A stretch of DNA of 64,000 nt from Microbacterium sorbitolivorans. Its GTDB lineage: Bacteria; Actinomycetota; Actinomycetes; Actinomycetales; Microbacteriaceae. The DNA is taken from assembly GCF_003327285.1 (NCBI RefSeq), contig NZ_KZ848475.1, positions 372,001 through 436,000 of the forward strand. The letters are read 5' to 3'. The number at the start of each line of letters is the position of its first letter. The stretch's first letter is position 1. Below, one piece after another: positions 8,690 through 17,462 of the stretch. Below the pieces are notes generated by a model, which was given only the letters and a program-made list of their open reading frames with translations, had not been told where the DNA came from and searched no databases. The translations under genes were made by a program, and so were the position numbers.

Positions 8690-11600
8690 GCGACGCCGGC
8701 GGCGCAGCTGGGGCGCCGTGATCACCCCGCCATCGCCGGGCGTGGGCTCACCCGAGACACCCGAACCCGCCGCAGGATCCACGGGGGCGTCGCCGCGGCG
8801 GGCCGCGCGGCGCTCCTTGGCACCCTCGACGAGGTTGAAGAGGGTCGGCAGCACGATCAGCGTCAGGAAGGTCGACGACACGAGGCCACCGATCACGACG
8901 ATCGCGAGGGGCTGCGAGATGAATCCGCCGTGGCCCGTGATGCCGATCGCCATCGGCGTGAGCGCGAAGATCGTCGCGAGCGCCGTCATGAGGATCGGGC
9001 GCAGACGCATCGAGGCCCCCGCGAGGGTCGCGTCGTGCACGTTCAGCCCGTGATGCGAGCGGTACTGGTTCACGAGGTCGATGAGAACGATGGCGTTCGT
9101 CACGACGATACCGATCAGCATCAGCACGCCGATGAGCGAGGCAACGTCGAGCGGCACGCCCGTGATGACCTGCAGCAGAATCGCGCCCGTCGCCGCGAAC
9201 GGCACCGACACGAGCAGCAGCAGCGGCTGGCGCAGCGACTTGAACGTGGCGACCATCACGATGTAAATGATGAGGATCGCCGCGAGCATCGCGAGGCCCA
9301 GCTGGCTGAAGGCGTCGGCCTGGTCCTCGGCCACGCCGCCCATCGTGGCGCGGGCGCCGTCGGGCAGGTCGACATCGTCGAGCGCGGCCTGCACCGACGC
9401 CGTCGCGGTCTGGAGGTTGTCGGTCGCGGGCGTGATCGTCACGGTCGCGGTGCGCTGGCCGCCCTGCGTCGAGATCGACGCGGGGCTCGTCGACTGCTCG
9501 ACCGTCGCGATCGACTGCAGCTCGACGACGCCCGCGGCGGTCGGGATCGGCATCTTGCGCAGCTCGTCGACGGTCGCCGGCGGCTGGTCGCTCTGCAGGT
9601 AGATCGTGAGCGAGGATCCGTCGATCTCGACCGTGCCGGCCTCGGCGGGCTGCATGGTCGCGTTCACGAGCGCACCGACGGTCGCCTCGCTGAGGCCCGC
9701 CTCGGCGGCCTTCGCGCGATCGACGTCAACCGAGATGTAGGGCATATCGGCCTCGAGCGAGTTCGTCGGATCCTCGATGCCGTCGCGGCCCTGGAGCGCC
9801 TCGGTCACGGCCTCGGTGGCCGAACGCAGCGTCTCGTCGTCGGCGGCCTCGACCGTGACGGTGATGTCGCTCGACGTTCCCATGCCCGCCGCGGCCTGCA
9901 CCGAGATGTCGCCCGCGTCGAGCTCGTCGAGAGCCTTCGTCACGTCGTCCTGCACCGTCGCCTGGTCGGCGTCGGCGTCGGTCATGATCGAGTACGTGAT
10001 CCCGGATCCGGTGAGGAGCCCGGCCATCCCGCCCGTGCTGGATCCGATGGTCACCTGCACGGTGTCGACTCCGTCGACGCCCTGCAGGACATCCTCGACC
10101 TTCTTGGCCGCCTCGTCCTGCGCGTCGAGCGACGCGGACTCGCCGATGTCCTGCGTGACCGTCAGCGAGTTCTGGCCCATGTCGCCGAGGAAGCTGATCT
10201 TCATGAGCGGCGCGAGGAATCCGGTGCCGATCAGGACGATGACGGCGATGCCGAGCGTCGACCAGGAGTGCTTGAGCGTCCACGACAGGATTGGCTGGTA
10301 CGCCTTCTGCAGCCTGGTCTTCGGGGCGTCGGGGTGCTCGGGATCGATCGGGATGCCGGCCGCAGTCAGCAGCTGCTTGCCCGGCTTCATGAACCAGTAC
10401 GCGAGCACCGGCACGATCGTCAGCGACACGAGCAGCGACGCCAGCATGGCGATCGTCACCGTCATCGCGAACGGACGGAACAGCTCGCCCACCATGTCGC
10501 CCACGAAGGCGATCGGCAAGAACACCGCCACGGTCGTCACGGTCGACGCCGTCACGGCGCCCGCGACCTCGCGCACGGCGAGGCGGATCGCGTCGCCCTT
10601 ATCGGTGCCCTCGACGTAGTGCCGCTTGATGTTCTCGATGACGACGATCGAGTCGTCGACGACGCGACCGATCGAGATCGTCAGCGCGCCGAGCGTCAGC
10701 ATGTTCAGCGAGTAGCCGAACGCCTGCATGCTCGCGAAGGTCACGAGCACGCTCGTCGGGATCGAGATCGCCGTCACGAGCGTCGACCGGATCGACATCA
10801 GGAAGATCAGGATCACGACGACCGCGAACACGAGGCCGAGGAGGCCCTCGGTCGCGAGCGTCTCGATCGAGTCGGTGATGAACGGCGCCTGATCGAACAC
10901 GACCGTGAACTCGACGCCCGGCAGCTGCTCGCCCGCCGTGTCGAGGGCGTCGAGCACGCCGGCCGAGACGCTCACGGTGTTGCCGGTCGGGAGCTTCGTG
11001 ACCGCGATCGAGATCGCGTCCTCGCCGTTCACGCGGGAGATCGACGTGGTCGGGTCGTCCTCGAGCTCGACGCTCGCGACGTCGGCGATCGTGTAGTTCT
11101 GGGTGGGCAGCACCTGCCCCGTCAGCGGATCCACCTGCGTGACGGCCGACGAGACGAGCGGCAGCTCGCGCAGCTCGTCGATCGAGCCGATCTTGACGCC
11201 GGTCTGCACCGTGAGGGTCTCGCCGTCTTCGGTGATCTCGCCGCCGGGGAAGAGGCTACCGTTCTGCTGCAGGGCATCGGAGATGGCCTGCTGGGTGAGG
11301 CCCGCGGCCGCGAGCTTCTCCGTGTCCGGGACGATCGTGATCCGCTGACCCGCGGCGCCCGCGATCGACGCGGTGCCGACGCCTTCGACGTCTTCGATCG
11401 CCGGGATCACGAGATCCTCGAGCTGCTCCTGCGCCTTCGCCGGGTCGTCGAAGCCCGACACCGCGACCTGCACGACCGGCAGCTCGTCGAGCGAGAGCGC
11501 GACGACCTGCGGATCCACGGAGCTCGGCAGCTGGCTCGAGATGCGGTTGATCGCCTGCTGCATCTTCTGCTCGGCGGTCGCCATGTCGGTGCCGTAGTCG

Positions 11601-11887
11601 AACATCGCCTGCACCATCGACACGTTCGACGAGCTCGTCGCCGACGAGGTGTCGAGGCCGGGCACCGTCTGGATCGCCTCTTCGATCGGGGTCGAGACGT
11701 CGGCCTCGACGACGTCCGGCGAGGCGCCGGGGTACGTCGTCATCACGATGAGCGCCGGCAGCTCGACCGACGGCATCAGCTCTTGCTTCAGGTTCGTGAG
11801 GCTAAAACCGCCCACGATGGCCACGCAGATCGTGATGAGCGCGATCAACGCGCGATTCTTCAAACTGAGAACAGAGAGTTTCGACAC
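8687..11887 (-). CDS. RND-superfamily exporter (AcrB/SwrC-type permease)
   Basis: A 1066-residue inner-membrane transporter of the HAE/AcrB type, with two repeats of one TM helix, a large extracytoplasmic porter loop and five or more TM helices. Visible marks are TM1 (LIALITICVAIVGGFSL), the porter start PSVELPALIVMTTYPGASP, and the TM4 proton-relay segment GRVVDDSIVVIENI with the Asp pair. The second-half counterpart is LMLIGIVVTNAIVLIDLVN, in which the acidic pair is replaced, as is usual. In Gram-positives such pumps (SwrC-like) export lipopeptides or toxic compounds without an outer-membrane partner. No membrane-fusion or outer-membrane protein gene is nearby. The start is GTG at 11887 with GGGGAAG before it. 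The arginine-rich C-terminus ends inside repeat array 2. Confidence 0.92.
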   Translation of the reverse strand: MSKLSVLSLKNRALIALITICVAIVGGFSLTNLKQELMPSVELPALIVMTTYPGASPDVVEADVSTPIEEAIQTVPGLDTSSATSSSNVSMVQAMFDYGTDMATAEQKMQQAINRISSQLPSSVDPQVVALSLDELPVVQVAVSGFDDPAKAQEQLEDLVIPAIEDVEGVGTASIAGAAGQRITIVPDTEKLAAAGLTQQAISDALQQNGSLFPGGEITEDGETLTVQTGVKIGSIDELRELPLVSSAVTQVDPLTGQVLPTQNYTIADVASVELEDDPTTSISRVNGEDAISIAVTKLPTGNTVSVSAGVLDALDTAGEQLPGVEFTVVFDQAPFITDSIETLATEGLLGLVFAVVVILIFLMSIRSTLVTAISIPTSVLVTFASMQAFGYSLNMLTLGALTISIGRVVDDSIVVIENIKRHYVEGTDKGDAIRLAVREVAGAVTASTVTTVAVFLPIAFVGDMVGELFRPFAMTVTIAMLASLLVSLTIVPVLAYWFMKPGKQLLTAAGIPIDPEHPDAPKTRLQKAYQPILSWTLKHSWSTLGIAVIVLIGTGFLAPLMKISFLGDMGQNSLTVTQDIGESASLDAQDEAAKKVEDVLQGVDGVDTVQVTIGSSTGGMAGLLTGSGITYSIMTDADADQATVQDDVTKALDELDAGDISVQAAAGMGTSSDITVTVEAADDETLRSATEAVTEALQGRDGIEDPTNSLEADMPYISVDVDRAKAAEAGLSEATVGALVNATMQPAEAGTVEIDGSSLTIYLQSDQPPATVDELRKMPIPTAAGVVELQSIATVEQSTSPASISTQGGQRTATVTITPATDNLQTATASVQAALDDVDLPDGARATMGGVAEDQADAFSQLGLAMLAAILIIYIVMVATFKSLRQPLLLLVSVPFAATGAILLQVITGVPLDVASLIGVLMLIGIVVTNAIVLIDLVNQYRSHHGLNVHDATLAGASMRLRPILMTALATIFALTPMAIGITGHGGFISQPLAIVVIGGLVSSTFLTLIVLPTLFNLVEGAKERRAARRGDAPVDPAAGSGVSGEPTPGDGGVITAPQLRRRRR

Positions 11888-11994
11888 AGACTTCCCCGGG
11901 ATTCAATACAGACGTGTATCGGCCCGCTCAGTTTCCCATGGGGAGGCTATGCCCGACCTTTCGATCAGGTGAAGATCAGACCACGGTATGAATT

Positions 11995-12528
11995 TTACGC
12001 CTCGTCGAAGATCGGGGCCTCGTCGTCGATCGGCTCGCCGAGCGGCACGACCAGCAGCGGGCGGTGCTGCCGGTGCGAGAGCCTCGCGGCGACGGATCCG
12101 GTGAAAAACTCGCGAAGCGACTCGCCGAAACCGCGCTTGCGGGTGCCGACGACAATGAGGGGCGCGTCGATCTTGTTGGCGTAGTGCTTGATCGCGAGCG
12201 CCGGGTCGCCGACGAGCTGAACCGTGGTCCACTCGACGCTCTGCTTCGAGAGCACCTCGGCGACGCGCTTTTGCACCTCGGCGAGTTCCTCCGCGCCGGC
12301 GTCGACGTTGATGTCGATGGGCGCGGTGTGTGGCGCACCATCCGGATCCTCGTAGGTCACGAAGCGCGTGACGTCGACGTGCACGACCACGAGCGGAACT
12401 CCGAGCATGTTCGCATAATGCGCGGCCTCGGTCACGACGCGGGCGGGCTGATCAGGGATAATCGCCGCAATGACGGCCCCGTGAAGGTCTTTTTCTACGG
12501 CCTGCTGGCCGCCTGAGATCTCGGACAT
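11995..12528 (-). CDS. Universal stress protein (UspA family)
   Basis: A 177-residue cytosolic protein with a single Usp domain. It shows the nucleotide-binding end motif GTRKRGFGESLREFFTGSVA followed by RPLLVVP. The N-terminal strand is AVIAAIIPDQPARVVTEAA, in which the usual Asp-Gly-Ser region is altered. Usp proteins bind ATP or AMP and support stress or stationary-phase survival. I place the start at the ATG at 12528, which has GGGAGG ten bases upstream, and not at the in-frame GTG three codons earlier, which lies too close to the same site. It stands alone on the minus strand, divergent from DUF3073. Confidence 0.9.
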   Translation of the reverse strand: MSEISGGQQAVEKDLHGAVIAAIIPDQPARVVTEAAHYANMLGVPLVVVHVDVTRFVTYEDPDGAPHTAPIDINVDAGAEELAEVQKRVAEVLSKQSVEWTTVQLVGDPALAIKHYANKIDAPLIVVGTRKRGFGESLREFFTGSVAARLSHRQHRPLLVVPLGEPIDDEAPIFDEA

Positions 12529-12575
12529 CGGCGTCACACCTCCCGCTTTCGGAGCCTCCGGTTCGGGCCCCGTGG

Positions 12576-12679
12576 TATCCTAAAGCTTACTCTTTCCGGT
12601 CTTTTACCGGGTGCCATGTAAGCATGTATCTGAATAGGGTTCATTCCTACAGATCAACGTTTAAGGGGGTCGACGCGCT
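12576..12679 (+). promoter_or_regulatory. Promoter and leader of the DUF3073 gene
   Basis: TATCCT at 12576-12581 is a plausible -10. The leader of about 90 nt contains a small hairpin (CCGGT/ACCGG, 12596-12610) and ends in AAGGGGG, 12 nt before the ATG. No clear -35 is seen. Confidence 0.4.
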
Positions 12680-12865
12680 ATGGGGCGTGGCCGTCAGAAG
12701 GCGAAGCACACAAAGCTCGCTCGTGAACTGAAGTCGTTTAGTCCGAACGTGGACTATGCGGCGCTCGAGCGTGAACTCACGCACAGTACAGACGACCAAT
12801 ACGTCGACCGCTGGGCCGACATGTACGACAACGAAGATGAGGACGACGAGCCCGCGAGGGTCTAA
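12680..12865 (+). CDS. Small conserved actinobacterial protein, DUF3073
   Basis: A 61-residue protein. The N-terminus MGRGRQKAKHTKLAREL is highly basic, the middle reads FSPNVDYAALERELTH, and the C-terminus is acidic (DNEDEDDEPARV). This is the full DUF3073 pattern, which is confined to actinobacteria and has no assigned function. The basic N-terminus resembles nucleic-acid or ribosome-associated small proteins, but that is only a resemblance. It has a strong ribosome binding site (AAGGGGG) and a strong terminator of its own, so it is a monocistronic and probably well-expressed gene. Confidence 0.93.
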   Translation: MGRGRQKAKHTKLARELKSFSPNVDYAALERELTHSTDDQYVDRWADMYDNEDEDDEPARV

Positions 12866-12881
12866 CGTCACTCATCACTGC

Positions 12882-12910
12882 AACGCCGCGGGTGCCACAC
12901 CCGCGGCGTT
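12882..12910. terminator. Bidirectional terminator between DUF3073 and the MFS gene
   Basis: AACGCCGCGGGTG pairs with ACCCGCGGCGTT around a short CCAC loop. A-rich/T-rich ends lie on both sides, between two convergent genes. Confidence 0.8.
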
Positions 12911-12929
12911 TGCTGTGCCCGCGGACCGG

Positions 12930-14183
12930 TCAGTGGTGGCGGGCCCGGCGGTTGAGGAGCGCGTAGGCCGTGAGGCCCGCGACGAGGATCGCGAGCATCG
13001 GCAGGTAGGCGACGCGGAACATCTCGATCGAATAATCACCCGGATCCTTCGCCCCCTGTAGCGAGAGCATCGCGCCCGTCAGCCAGATCACCACGAGGGC
13101 TCCCGAGAAGCCGCCCGTGTTCACGATGCCGTTGGCGCGCGCCGCGAGGTTGCCCGGCACCCGCTCGCGCGCGATGTCGAACGCCGTGACCGAGACGGGC
13201 CCGCCAGCGCCGAGCGCGAGCGCGAGGAACGCGAGCAGCACGGTCGGGGTCGGAACGGGGTACCAGAGCACGAGGATCCACGCGACGATCTGGGCGATGA
13301 CGGTCCCGACGATGATCCGCGAGCGCAGGCGCGGGCGGCCGGCGACGGCGCGGCCCAGCACGATGCCGGTAATCATGCCGACGATCGGCACGGCGGTGAA
13401 GAACAGCCCGATGCCGGCGGGGCCGACGCCCGCGCCATGCTCGAGGAAGAGCGGGCCCCACGTCACGACGAATGCCGTGAACGACGTGCCCGTCACGAGG
13501 TGCACCGTGAACGCGAGCCACGCGCCCGACTGCCGCATCGATTCCGCGGTACCGCGCAGCACGGATCCGAGACTCTCGCCGCTCGCGGTGCGCGATGGAT
13601 CCGCGCCCATGCCCGCGAGGATCGCGAACGCGACGAGCGCGACGACGCCCGTGAACGCGGCGGTGATCGCGTAGCCGGCGGGCCACCCCGTGGCGCCGAC
13701 GAGCAGCAGGAGCGGGGTCGTCGAGGCGACCATGCCGAAGGTTCCGAGCACGCCCATGAGCTGGGTTCCCGCGGGCACCCACCTCATCGGCAGCGCGACG
13801 GCCGTCAGCCGGATGGCCGAGGGGAAGACGAGCGCGTCACCGAAGCCGGCGACCGCGCGGGCGGCGAGGAGCACGCCGAAGGATCCGCCGAAACCGACCG
13901 CGAGCTGGCTCACGGCGACGATCAGGATGCCCGACAGGATCACGGTGCGGGCGCCGAGCCGGTCGATCAGCATGCCGGCCGGGATCTGCGAGAGCGCGTA
14001 GACGAGGATCTGCAGGATGCCGAACGCCGCGAGGTCGCTGCTCGAGAGGTCGAAGCGGTCGCTCGCGATCGAGGCCGTCGCAGAGAGCGACGTGCGCGAC
14101 ATGATCGCGGCGAAGTAGGCGAGGGCCCCCACGGCCCAGACAGCGACGCGGAGCCATTTGGGGGAATCGTGCAATCGCGCCAT
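12930..14183 (-). CDS. Major facilitator superfamily transporter
   Basis: A 417-residue polytopic membrane protein with about 12 TM segments. The MFS loop-2/3 signature region is MLIDRLGARTVILSG, with the repeated-half counterpart LGRAVAGRPRLRSRIIVG. The N-terminus WAVGALAYFAAIMSRTSLSA resembles the nitrate/organic-anion type of MFS, but the substrate cannot be assigned. The ATG at 14183 has TAAAGT eight bases upstream and no ribosome binding site, so expression may be leaderless. It lies downstream of the PadR terminator and ends at the bidirectional hairpin. Confidence 0.88.
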   Translation of the reverse strand: MARLHDSPKWLRVAVWAVGALAYFAAIMSRTSLSATASIASDRFDLSSSDLAAFGILQILVYALSQIPAGMLIDRLGARTVILSGILIVAVSQLAVGFGGSFGVLLAARAVAGFGDALVFPSAIRLTAVALPMRWVPAGTQLMGVLGTFGMVASTTPLLLLVGATGWPAGYAITAAFTGVVALVAFAILAGMGADPSRTASGESLGSVLRGTAESMRQSGAWLAFTVHLVTGTSFTAFVVTWGPLFLEHGAGVGPAGIGLFFTAVPIVGMITGIVLGRAVAGRPRLRSRIIVGTVIAQIVAWILVLWYPVPTPTVLLAFLALALGAGGPVSVTAFDIARERVPGNLAARANGIVNTGGFSGALVVIWLTGAMLSLQGAKDPGDYSIEMFRVAYLPMLAILVAGLTAYALLNRRARHH

Positions 14184-14229
14184 ATCGATTTACTTTACGC
14201 CCGTCGGCTGAACCCCCTCCGACGGCGAA

Positions 14230-14257
14230 GGGCCCCCTCCCCCGAGGGGAGAGGGCC
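14230..14257 (-). terminator. Terminator of the DUF4097-PadR operon
   Basis: GGGCCCCCTCCCC pairs imperfectly with GGGGAGAGGGCCC around a CGAG loop, just after the PadR stop. Confidence 0.7.
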
Positions 14258-14265
14258 CGGGGCAC

Positions 14266-14862
14266 TCAGCCGAGCGACGAGCGCACGCGCTCCGTGACGC
14301 CGTCGAGATCGGCCGTCAGCGCGTCGACGAGCTCGGGGGTGAGGGATCCGCCGCGCGCGATGTGCGTGCGCAGATCCGCTCGGATGGTGGCGCGGAAGCC
14401 CGCGAGCAGCGTCTCGGCGCGGGCGAGCTGGATCCGCGCCGCGGCGCGGGGATCCTCCGCCGGCGGCTCCTCGGGGGGCGGCGAGCTCGCCGCCGCCGCG
14501 AAGTCGGCGCGCATGCTCTTCATCGCCTCGCGCACGTTGTTGCGCACGCCGTCGGCGATGATCCGGACCGAGTCGCTCAGGCCGTTCTGGATGCCGTCGA
14601 GCTCGGCGGCGCGCCGCTTGACCTCGGCGCGACCCGCGTCGGTGATCGAGTAGATCGTCGTGCGACCCTCCTGCGTCTTGGTGACGAGCCCCTCGTCTTC
14701 GAGCTTCGACAGGCGCGGGTAGATCGTGCCGGCGCTCGGGGTGTAGGTGCCACCCGTGCGCTCGGAGAGCGCCTGGATGATGCCGTAGCCGTGCAGCGGG
14801 CGCTCGGCGAGGAGGCTCAGCAGGTAGAGCCGCAGGTCGCCGTGGTTGAAGACGGGAGGCAT
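14266..14862 (-). CDS. PadR-family transcriptional regulator
   Basis: A 198-residue DNA-binding repressor. The winged helix is at residues 5-80: LRLYLLSLLAERPLHGYGI, TYTPSAGTIYPRLSKLEDEG, TIYSITDAGRAEV. The remainder is a helical Vir-like dimerisation region with an Ala/Pro-rich insert. The start is the ATG at 14862, overlapping the DUF4097 stop in a TAATG junction with a GGAGG-like stretch upstream. The two proteins are therefore translationally coupled. PadR proteins commonly repress their own operon; the inverted repeat before DUF4097 is the obvious candidate operator. Confidence 0.93.
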   Translation of the reverse strand: MPPVFNHGDLRLYLLSLLAERPLHGYGIIQALSERTGGTYTPSAGTIYPRLSKLEDEGLVTKTQEGRTTIYSITDAGRAEVKRRAAELDGIQNGLSDSVRIIADGVRNNVREAMKSMRADFAAAASSPPPEEPPAEDPRAAARIQLARAETLLAGFRATIRADLRTHIARGGSLTPELVDALTADLDGVTERVRSSLG

Positions 14863-15716
14863 TATTCCTCGCCCCCGTTCGGCCACTCGACCTCGGCGTC
14901 GACCTCGGCCTGGGGCGCGACGCCGCCGCGGCGGAGCACCGTGATGTCGCCCGAGACCGTGTTGGCGCGCACCTCGGCGAACATGCCCGAGAGGGCGCCG
15001 GCGTGGCCGTCGTAATTCTTCGAGCGCGAGACGCCGTCGACCTGCACGCGTCCGCTCAGCGTGTGCACGTTGTAGCGGGCCGGGTACTCGTCGTCGATGC
15101 GCAGGGTCACGGATCCGGAGACCGCGTTCACGCCGGCCTGCTGGAGCGGGCCCTCGGCGTCGATCACGACGGATCCGGTGACGGTGTTGATGTCGGTGCG
15201 GTGCACGCGACCCGCGACCGCGATGTCGCCCGAGACGATGTCGCTCGAGAAGTCGCCGTCAAGCCCACGCACCTGCACGTCGCCGGAGACGGCGTGGGTG
15301 TTGAGATCGCCGATGAGTCCGTCGACGAGAACGTCGCCCGAGACCGTGTTGATCGTCGCGTCCTCGGAGAGGCCGGCGACGAGGGCGCTCGCCGAGACGA
15401 CGCCGAGCGAGAGCGCGACGCGGCGCGGAACCGCGACCGAGATCTCGGCGCGGGGGCCCGAGGATCCGACGTTCACGAACGTCTTGATGAAGTTGTCCCA
15501 GCGCACCTGGGGGTGGTCGATCTCGAGTTCGGTGCCGTCGACCTCGATGCGCAGCTCCTTGACCGCGACGCTGTGCACCTCGACGCGCACGTGGTCTTCG
15601 TCGTGACCGACGATGTCGATCTGGCCGCCCACGAGGCCGGCCTTGAGCCGGGTAATGCCGTCCACGTCGATGACGCGGGTCTCACCCGGGTGGATGATCC
15701 ATTTTTCGCTTGCCAT
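14862..15716 (-). CDS. DUF4097 beta-solenoid ('toastrack') family protein
   Basis: A 284-residue protein dominated by repeats of the type NTVSGDVLVDGLIGDLNTHAV and VSGDIAVAG, the signature of DUF4097/DUF4098 parallel beta-solenoid proteins. There is no signal peptide or TM segment, so it is probably cytosolic. These proteins are often paired with PadR regulators, as here, and may act as scaffolds or sensors at the membrane; the role here is unknown. The start at 15716 is preceded by AAGGAGG, a very good ribosome binding site. The gene overlaps padR by one base (TAATG). Confidence 0.9.
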   Translation of the reverse strand: MASEKWIIHPGETRVIDVDGITRLKAGLVGGQIDIVGHDEDHVRVEVHSVAVKELRIEVDGTELEIDHPQVRWDNFIKTFVNVGSSGPRAEISVAVPRRVALSLGVVSASALVAGLSEDATINTVSGDVLVDGLIGDLNTHAVSGDVQVRGLDGDFSSDIVSGDIAVAGRVHRTDINTVTGSVVIDAEGPLQQAGVNAVSGSVTLRIDDEYPARYNVHTLSGRVQVDGVSRSKNYDGHAGALSGMFAEVRANTVSGDITVLRRGGVAPQAEVDAEVEWPNGGEE

Positions 15717-15731
15717 GATCGCCTCCTTGTT

Positions 15732-15766
15732 CGCGATATAGCTTGAGTTAAACACGATGTATCGCG
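15732..15766 (-). promoter_or_regulatory. Inverted repeat in the DUF4097-PadR promoter (candidate PadR operator)
   Basis: CGCGATA (15732-15738) and TATCGCG (15760-15766) flank 21 bp of AT-rich sequence just upstream of the DUF4097 ribosome binding site. It also lies in the divergent region facing the HdeD-like gene, so it could control both directions. Operator function is inferred. Confidence 0.5.
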
Positions 15767-15863
15767 TTTGGCAAGGGCGCGGGCGGAAACACCCGGTAAA
15801 CACTTCTGTTCCGCCCAGCGGTCGCAGATACTTATCGGAGGAACCCCACTCACAGGAGTCAAC

Positions 15864-16442
15864 ATGTCTGCCGACCCGCTCAGCACATTCGCCGTCCGCC
15901 AGGGACTGCGCACGGCCATCCTCGTCAGCAGCATCGTCGCGATCGTCTTCGGTCTCGTCATGCTGATCTGGCCCGTCAAGTCGGCATACGCCGTCACGAT
16001 CGTCATCGGCATCTACGCGATCATCGCGGGCCTGTTGCAGCTCGCAAGCGGCATCACGGCCAAGACGCTGTCGACCTGGCCCCGCATCGGCCTCATCGTG
16101 CTCGGCCTGCTCTTCCTCGTCTCCGGCATCGTCGCGCTCGCCAATCTTGCCGAGTCGACCGCGGTGCTCGCCGTCATCGTGACGACCTTCATCGGCATCT
16201 CGTGGATCTTCGAGGGCATCGTCTCGCTGACCTCGCTCGGCCTGAAGGCACCCGCCGTTCCCGGATCCGACCGCGCCCACGAGGGCTGGACGATCTTCTT
16301 CGCGATCGTCAGCATCCTCGCCGGTGTCTTCGTGCTGATCTCGCCGCTCATGACGGCCGTCTGGCTCTGGATCTTCCTCGGTGCCTCGCTGCTCGTCACC
16401 GGCTTCATCGGCGTCTTCCGCGCCTCGTCGCTCGACCACTGA
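15864..16442 (+). CDS. HdeD-family membrane protein (DUF308)
   Basis: A 192-residue protein with six predicted TM segments in three pairs (AILVSSIVAIVFGLVMLIWP, AVTIVIGIYAIIAGLLQLAS, IGLIVLGLLFLVSGIVALAN, and so on), the usual HdeD/DUF308 layout. HdeD of E. coli is linked to acid resistance at high cell density; the function in actinobacteria is unknown. The start is the ATG at 15864 with CAGGAGTCAAC upstream. The in-frame extension to 15768 has no ribosome binding site. It is divergent from the DUF4097-PadR operon and followed by a strong bidirectional terminator. Confidence 0.9.
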   Translation: MSADPLSTFAVRQGLRTAILVSSIVAIVFGLVMLIWPVKSAYAVTIVIGIYAIIAGLLQLASGITAKTLSTWPRIGLIVLGLLFLVSGIVALANLAESTAVLAVIVTTFIGISWIFEGIVSLTSLGLKAPAVPGSDRAHEGWTIFFAIVSILAGVFVLISPLMTAVWLWIFLGASLLVTGFIGVFRASSLDH

Positions 16443-16450
16443 TCCGATAA

Positions 16451-16492
16451 ACACAAGAAAGGACCGGCCGCGAGGCCGGTCCTTTCTTGTGT
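16451..16492. terminator. Strong bidirectional terminator
   Basis: A stem of about 19 bp (ACACAAGAAAGGACCGGCC and its complement, loop GCGA) with A and T runs in the flanks lies between two convergent genes. Confidence 0.9.
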
Positions 16493-16495
16493 CGC

Positions 16496-17383
16496 TTAGC
16501 GCCGGCGGATCCTGCGCCCGATCGCGACCGCGATCGCGAGCACCGCTCCCCCGCCCGCGACCGCGATCGCGGGCCAGAGGATCCGGGATGCGAGCGCGTC
16601 GTAGACGACGCCGGCCGCGTCGGCCGTCACGATCGTGCTCTCGAGCGACGACGCGAAGACGCCGCGGCCGATCGCGAGCGCGGCGCACAGCGCGATGCCG
16701 ATCACGGCGAGCACGATGCCGGTCGTGATGGCCGCGCGGGCCCGGCGCGCGGCGACCGCGATGCCTGCGACGATCAGAGCCGCGGCGACCCACGGGCTCC
16801 ACGCGCCCACGACGAGCACGCGGTTGTAGACGGGCTCGAGCTTCGCGAGGTTGTCGTTCTCGTAGATGAGGATCCCGCGATCGACGTCCGGGATCCGCTC
16901 GGCGAACTGCGAGCCGTTCGCGACCAGCCGGTCGCGGACCTCCGCGACGATCGGGCCGATCTGCAGCTCGATGCCGCCCGCCTCCGTGAGGGTGAGCGCC
17001 GAATCCGGGTCGGCCGAGAGCGTCGCGACGAGCTGCTCGTGGCTCAGCAGCAGCGACTTCTGCCACGCGCGGGCGAAGGCATCGGAGGCGACGGCCTCAC
17101 CCACCTGCTCCTCGACGAGCGGCTCGAGGGCGCCCGTCACGGCGCTCGGCAGCCCCAGCGAGTCAACGGCGTCGGTGATCGACTGGGTCACCCCCTCGGT
17201 CACGACGCCCTGCACGTCCGGATCCTCCGCGAGCGGCGCGAGGGTGTCGACGAAGGCGTCCTCGTCGGTCAGCAGCGTCCGGGCGGCCGACGAGACGACC
17301 CCGATCGGCACGAGCACGAGGCCGAGGATGATGAGGATCGCCGCGATGGTGCCGCGCGCCCGGTGCGGTGTTGCTTCTGTCAT
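16496..17383 (-). CDS. Conserved membrane protein of unknown function
   Basis: A 295-residue protein with one N-terminal TM (IAAILIILGLVLVPIGVVSS), an extracytoplasmic domain of about 150 residues rich in Asp/Glu (from TDEDAFVDTLAPLAEDPDV), and three C-terminal TM segments ending in RRIRRR. This is the layout of a widespread actinobacterial family with no assigned function. No catalytic motif is visible. It stands on the minus strand just after purF, but a hairpin lies between them, so it is probably a separate unit. Confidence 0.75.
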   Translation of the reverse strand: MTEATPHRARGTIAAILIILGLVLVPIGVVSSAARTLLTDEDAFVDTLAPLAEDPDVQGVVTEGVTQSITDAVDSLGLPSAVTGALEPLVEEQVGEAVASDAFARAWQKSLLLSHEQLVATLSADPDSALTLTEAGGIELQIGPIVAEVRDRLVANGSQFAERIPDVDRGILIYENDNLAKLEPVYNRVLVVGAWSPWVAAALIVAGIAVAARRARAAITTGIVLAVIGIALCAALAIGRGVFASSLESTIVTADAAGVVYDALASRILWPAIAVAGGGAVLAIAVAIGRRIRRR

Positions 17384-17413
17384 GTCGCTCCGATATCTGT
17401 GCCCCGCAACGCG

Positions 17414-17445
17414 CGAAGGGGACCCCCGTGCGGGAATCCCCTTCG
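17414..17445 (-). terminator. Terminator of the purM-purF operon
   Basis: CGAAGGGGA(CCC) pairs with (GGG)AATCCCCTTCG around a short GC-rich loop, 17 nt after the purF stop. Confidence 0.7.
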
Positions 17446-17462
17446 TCGCGTGCGGCGCATGG

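Noticed and set aside
5904..8721. Several overlapping ORFs of 60-180 codons on both strands across arrays 1 and 2 (recurring DPELR, PQFG and CG words)
   Set aside because: They are translations of the repeat, open in several frames at once, with no start signals. Peptide similarity only reflects the DNA repeat.
8561..12184. 1207-codon plus-strand ORF
   Set aside because: Arg/His/Asp-rich shadow of the RND gene on the opposite strand; it starts inside repeat array 2.
14862..17066. 734-codon minus-strand ORF extending DUF4097 upstream
   Set aside because: The N-terminal 450 codons are antisense to the HdeD-like gene and out of frame with the 16496-17383 gene. The strong ribosome binding site at 15725 marks the real start at 15716.
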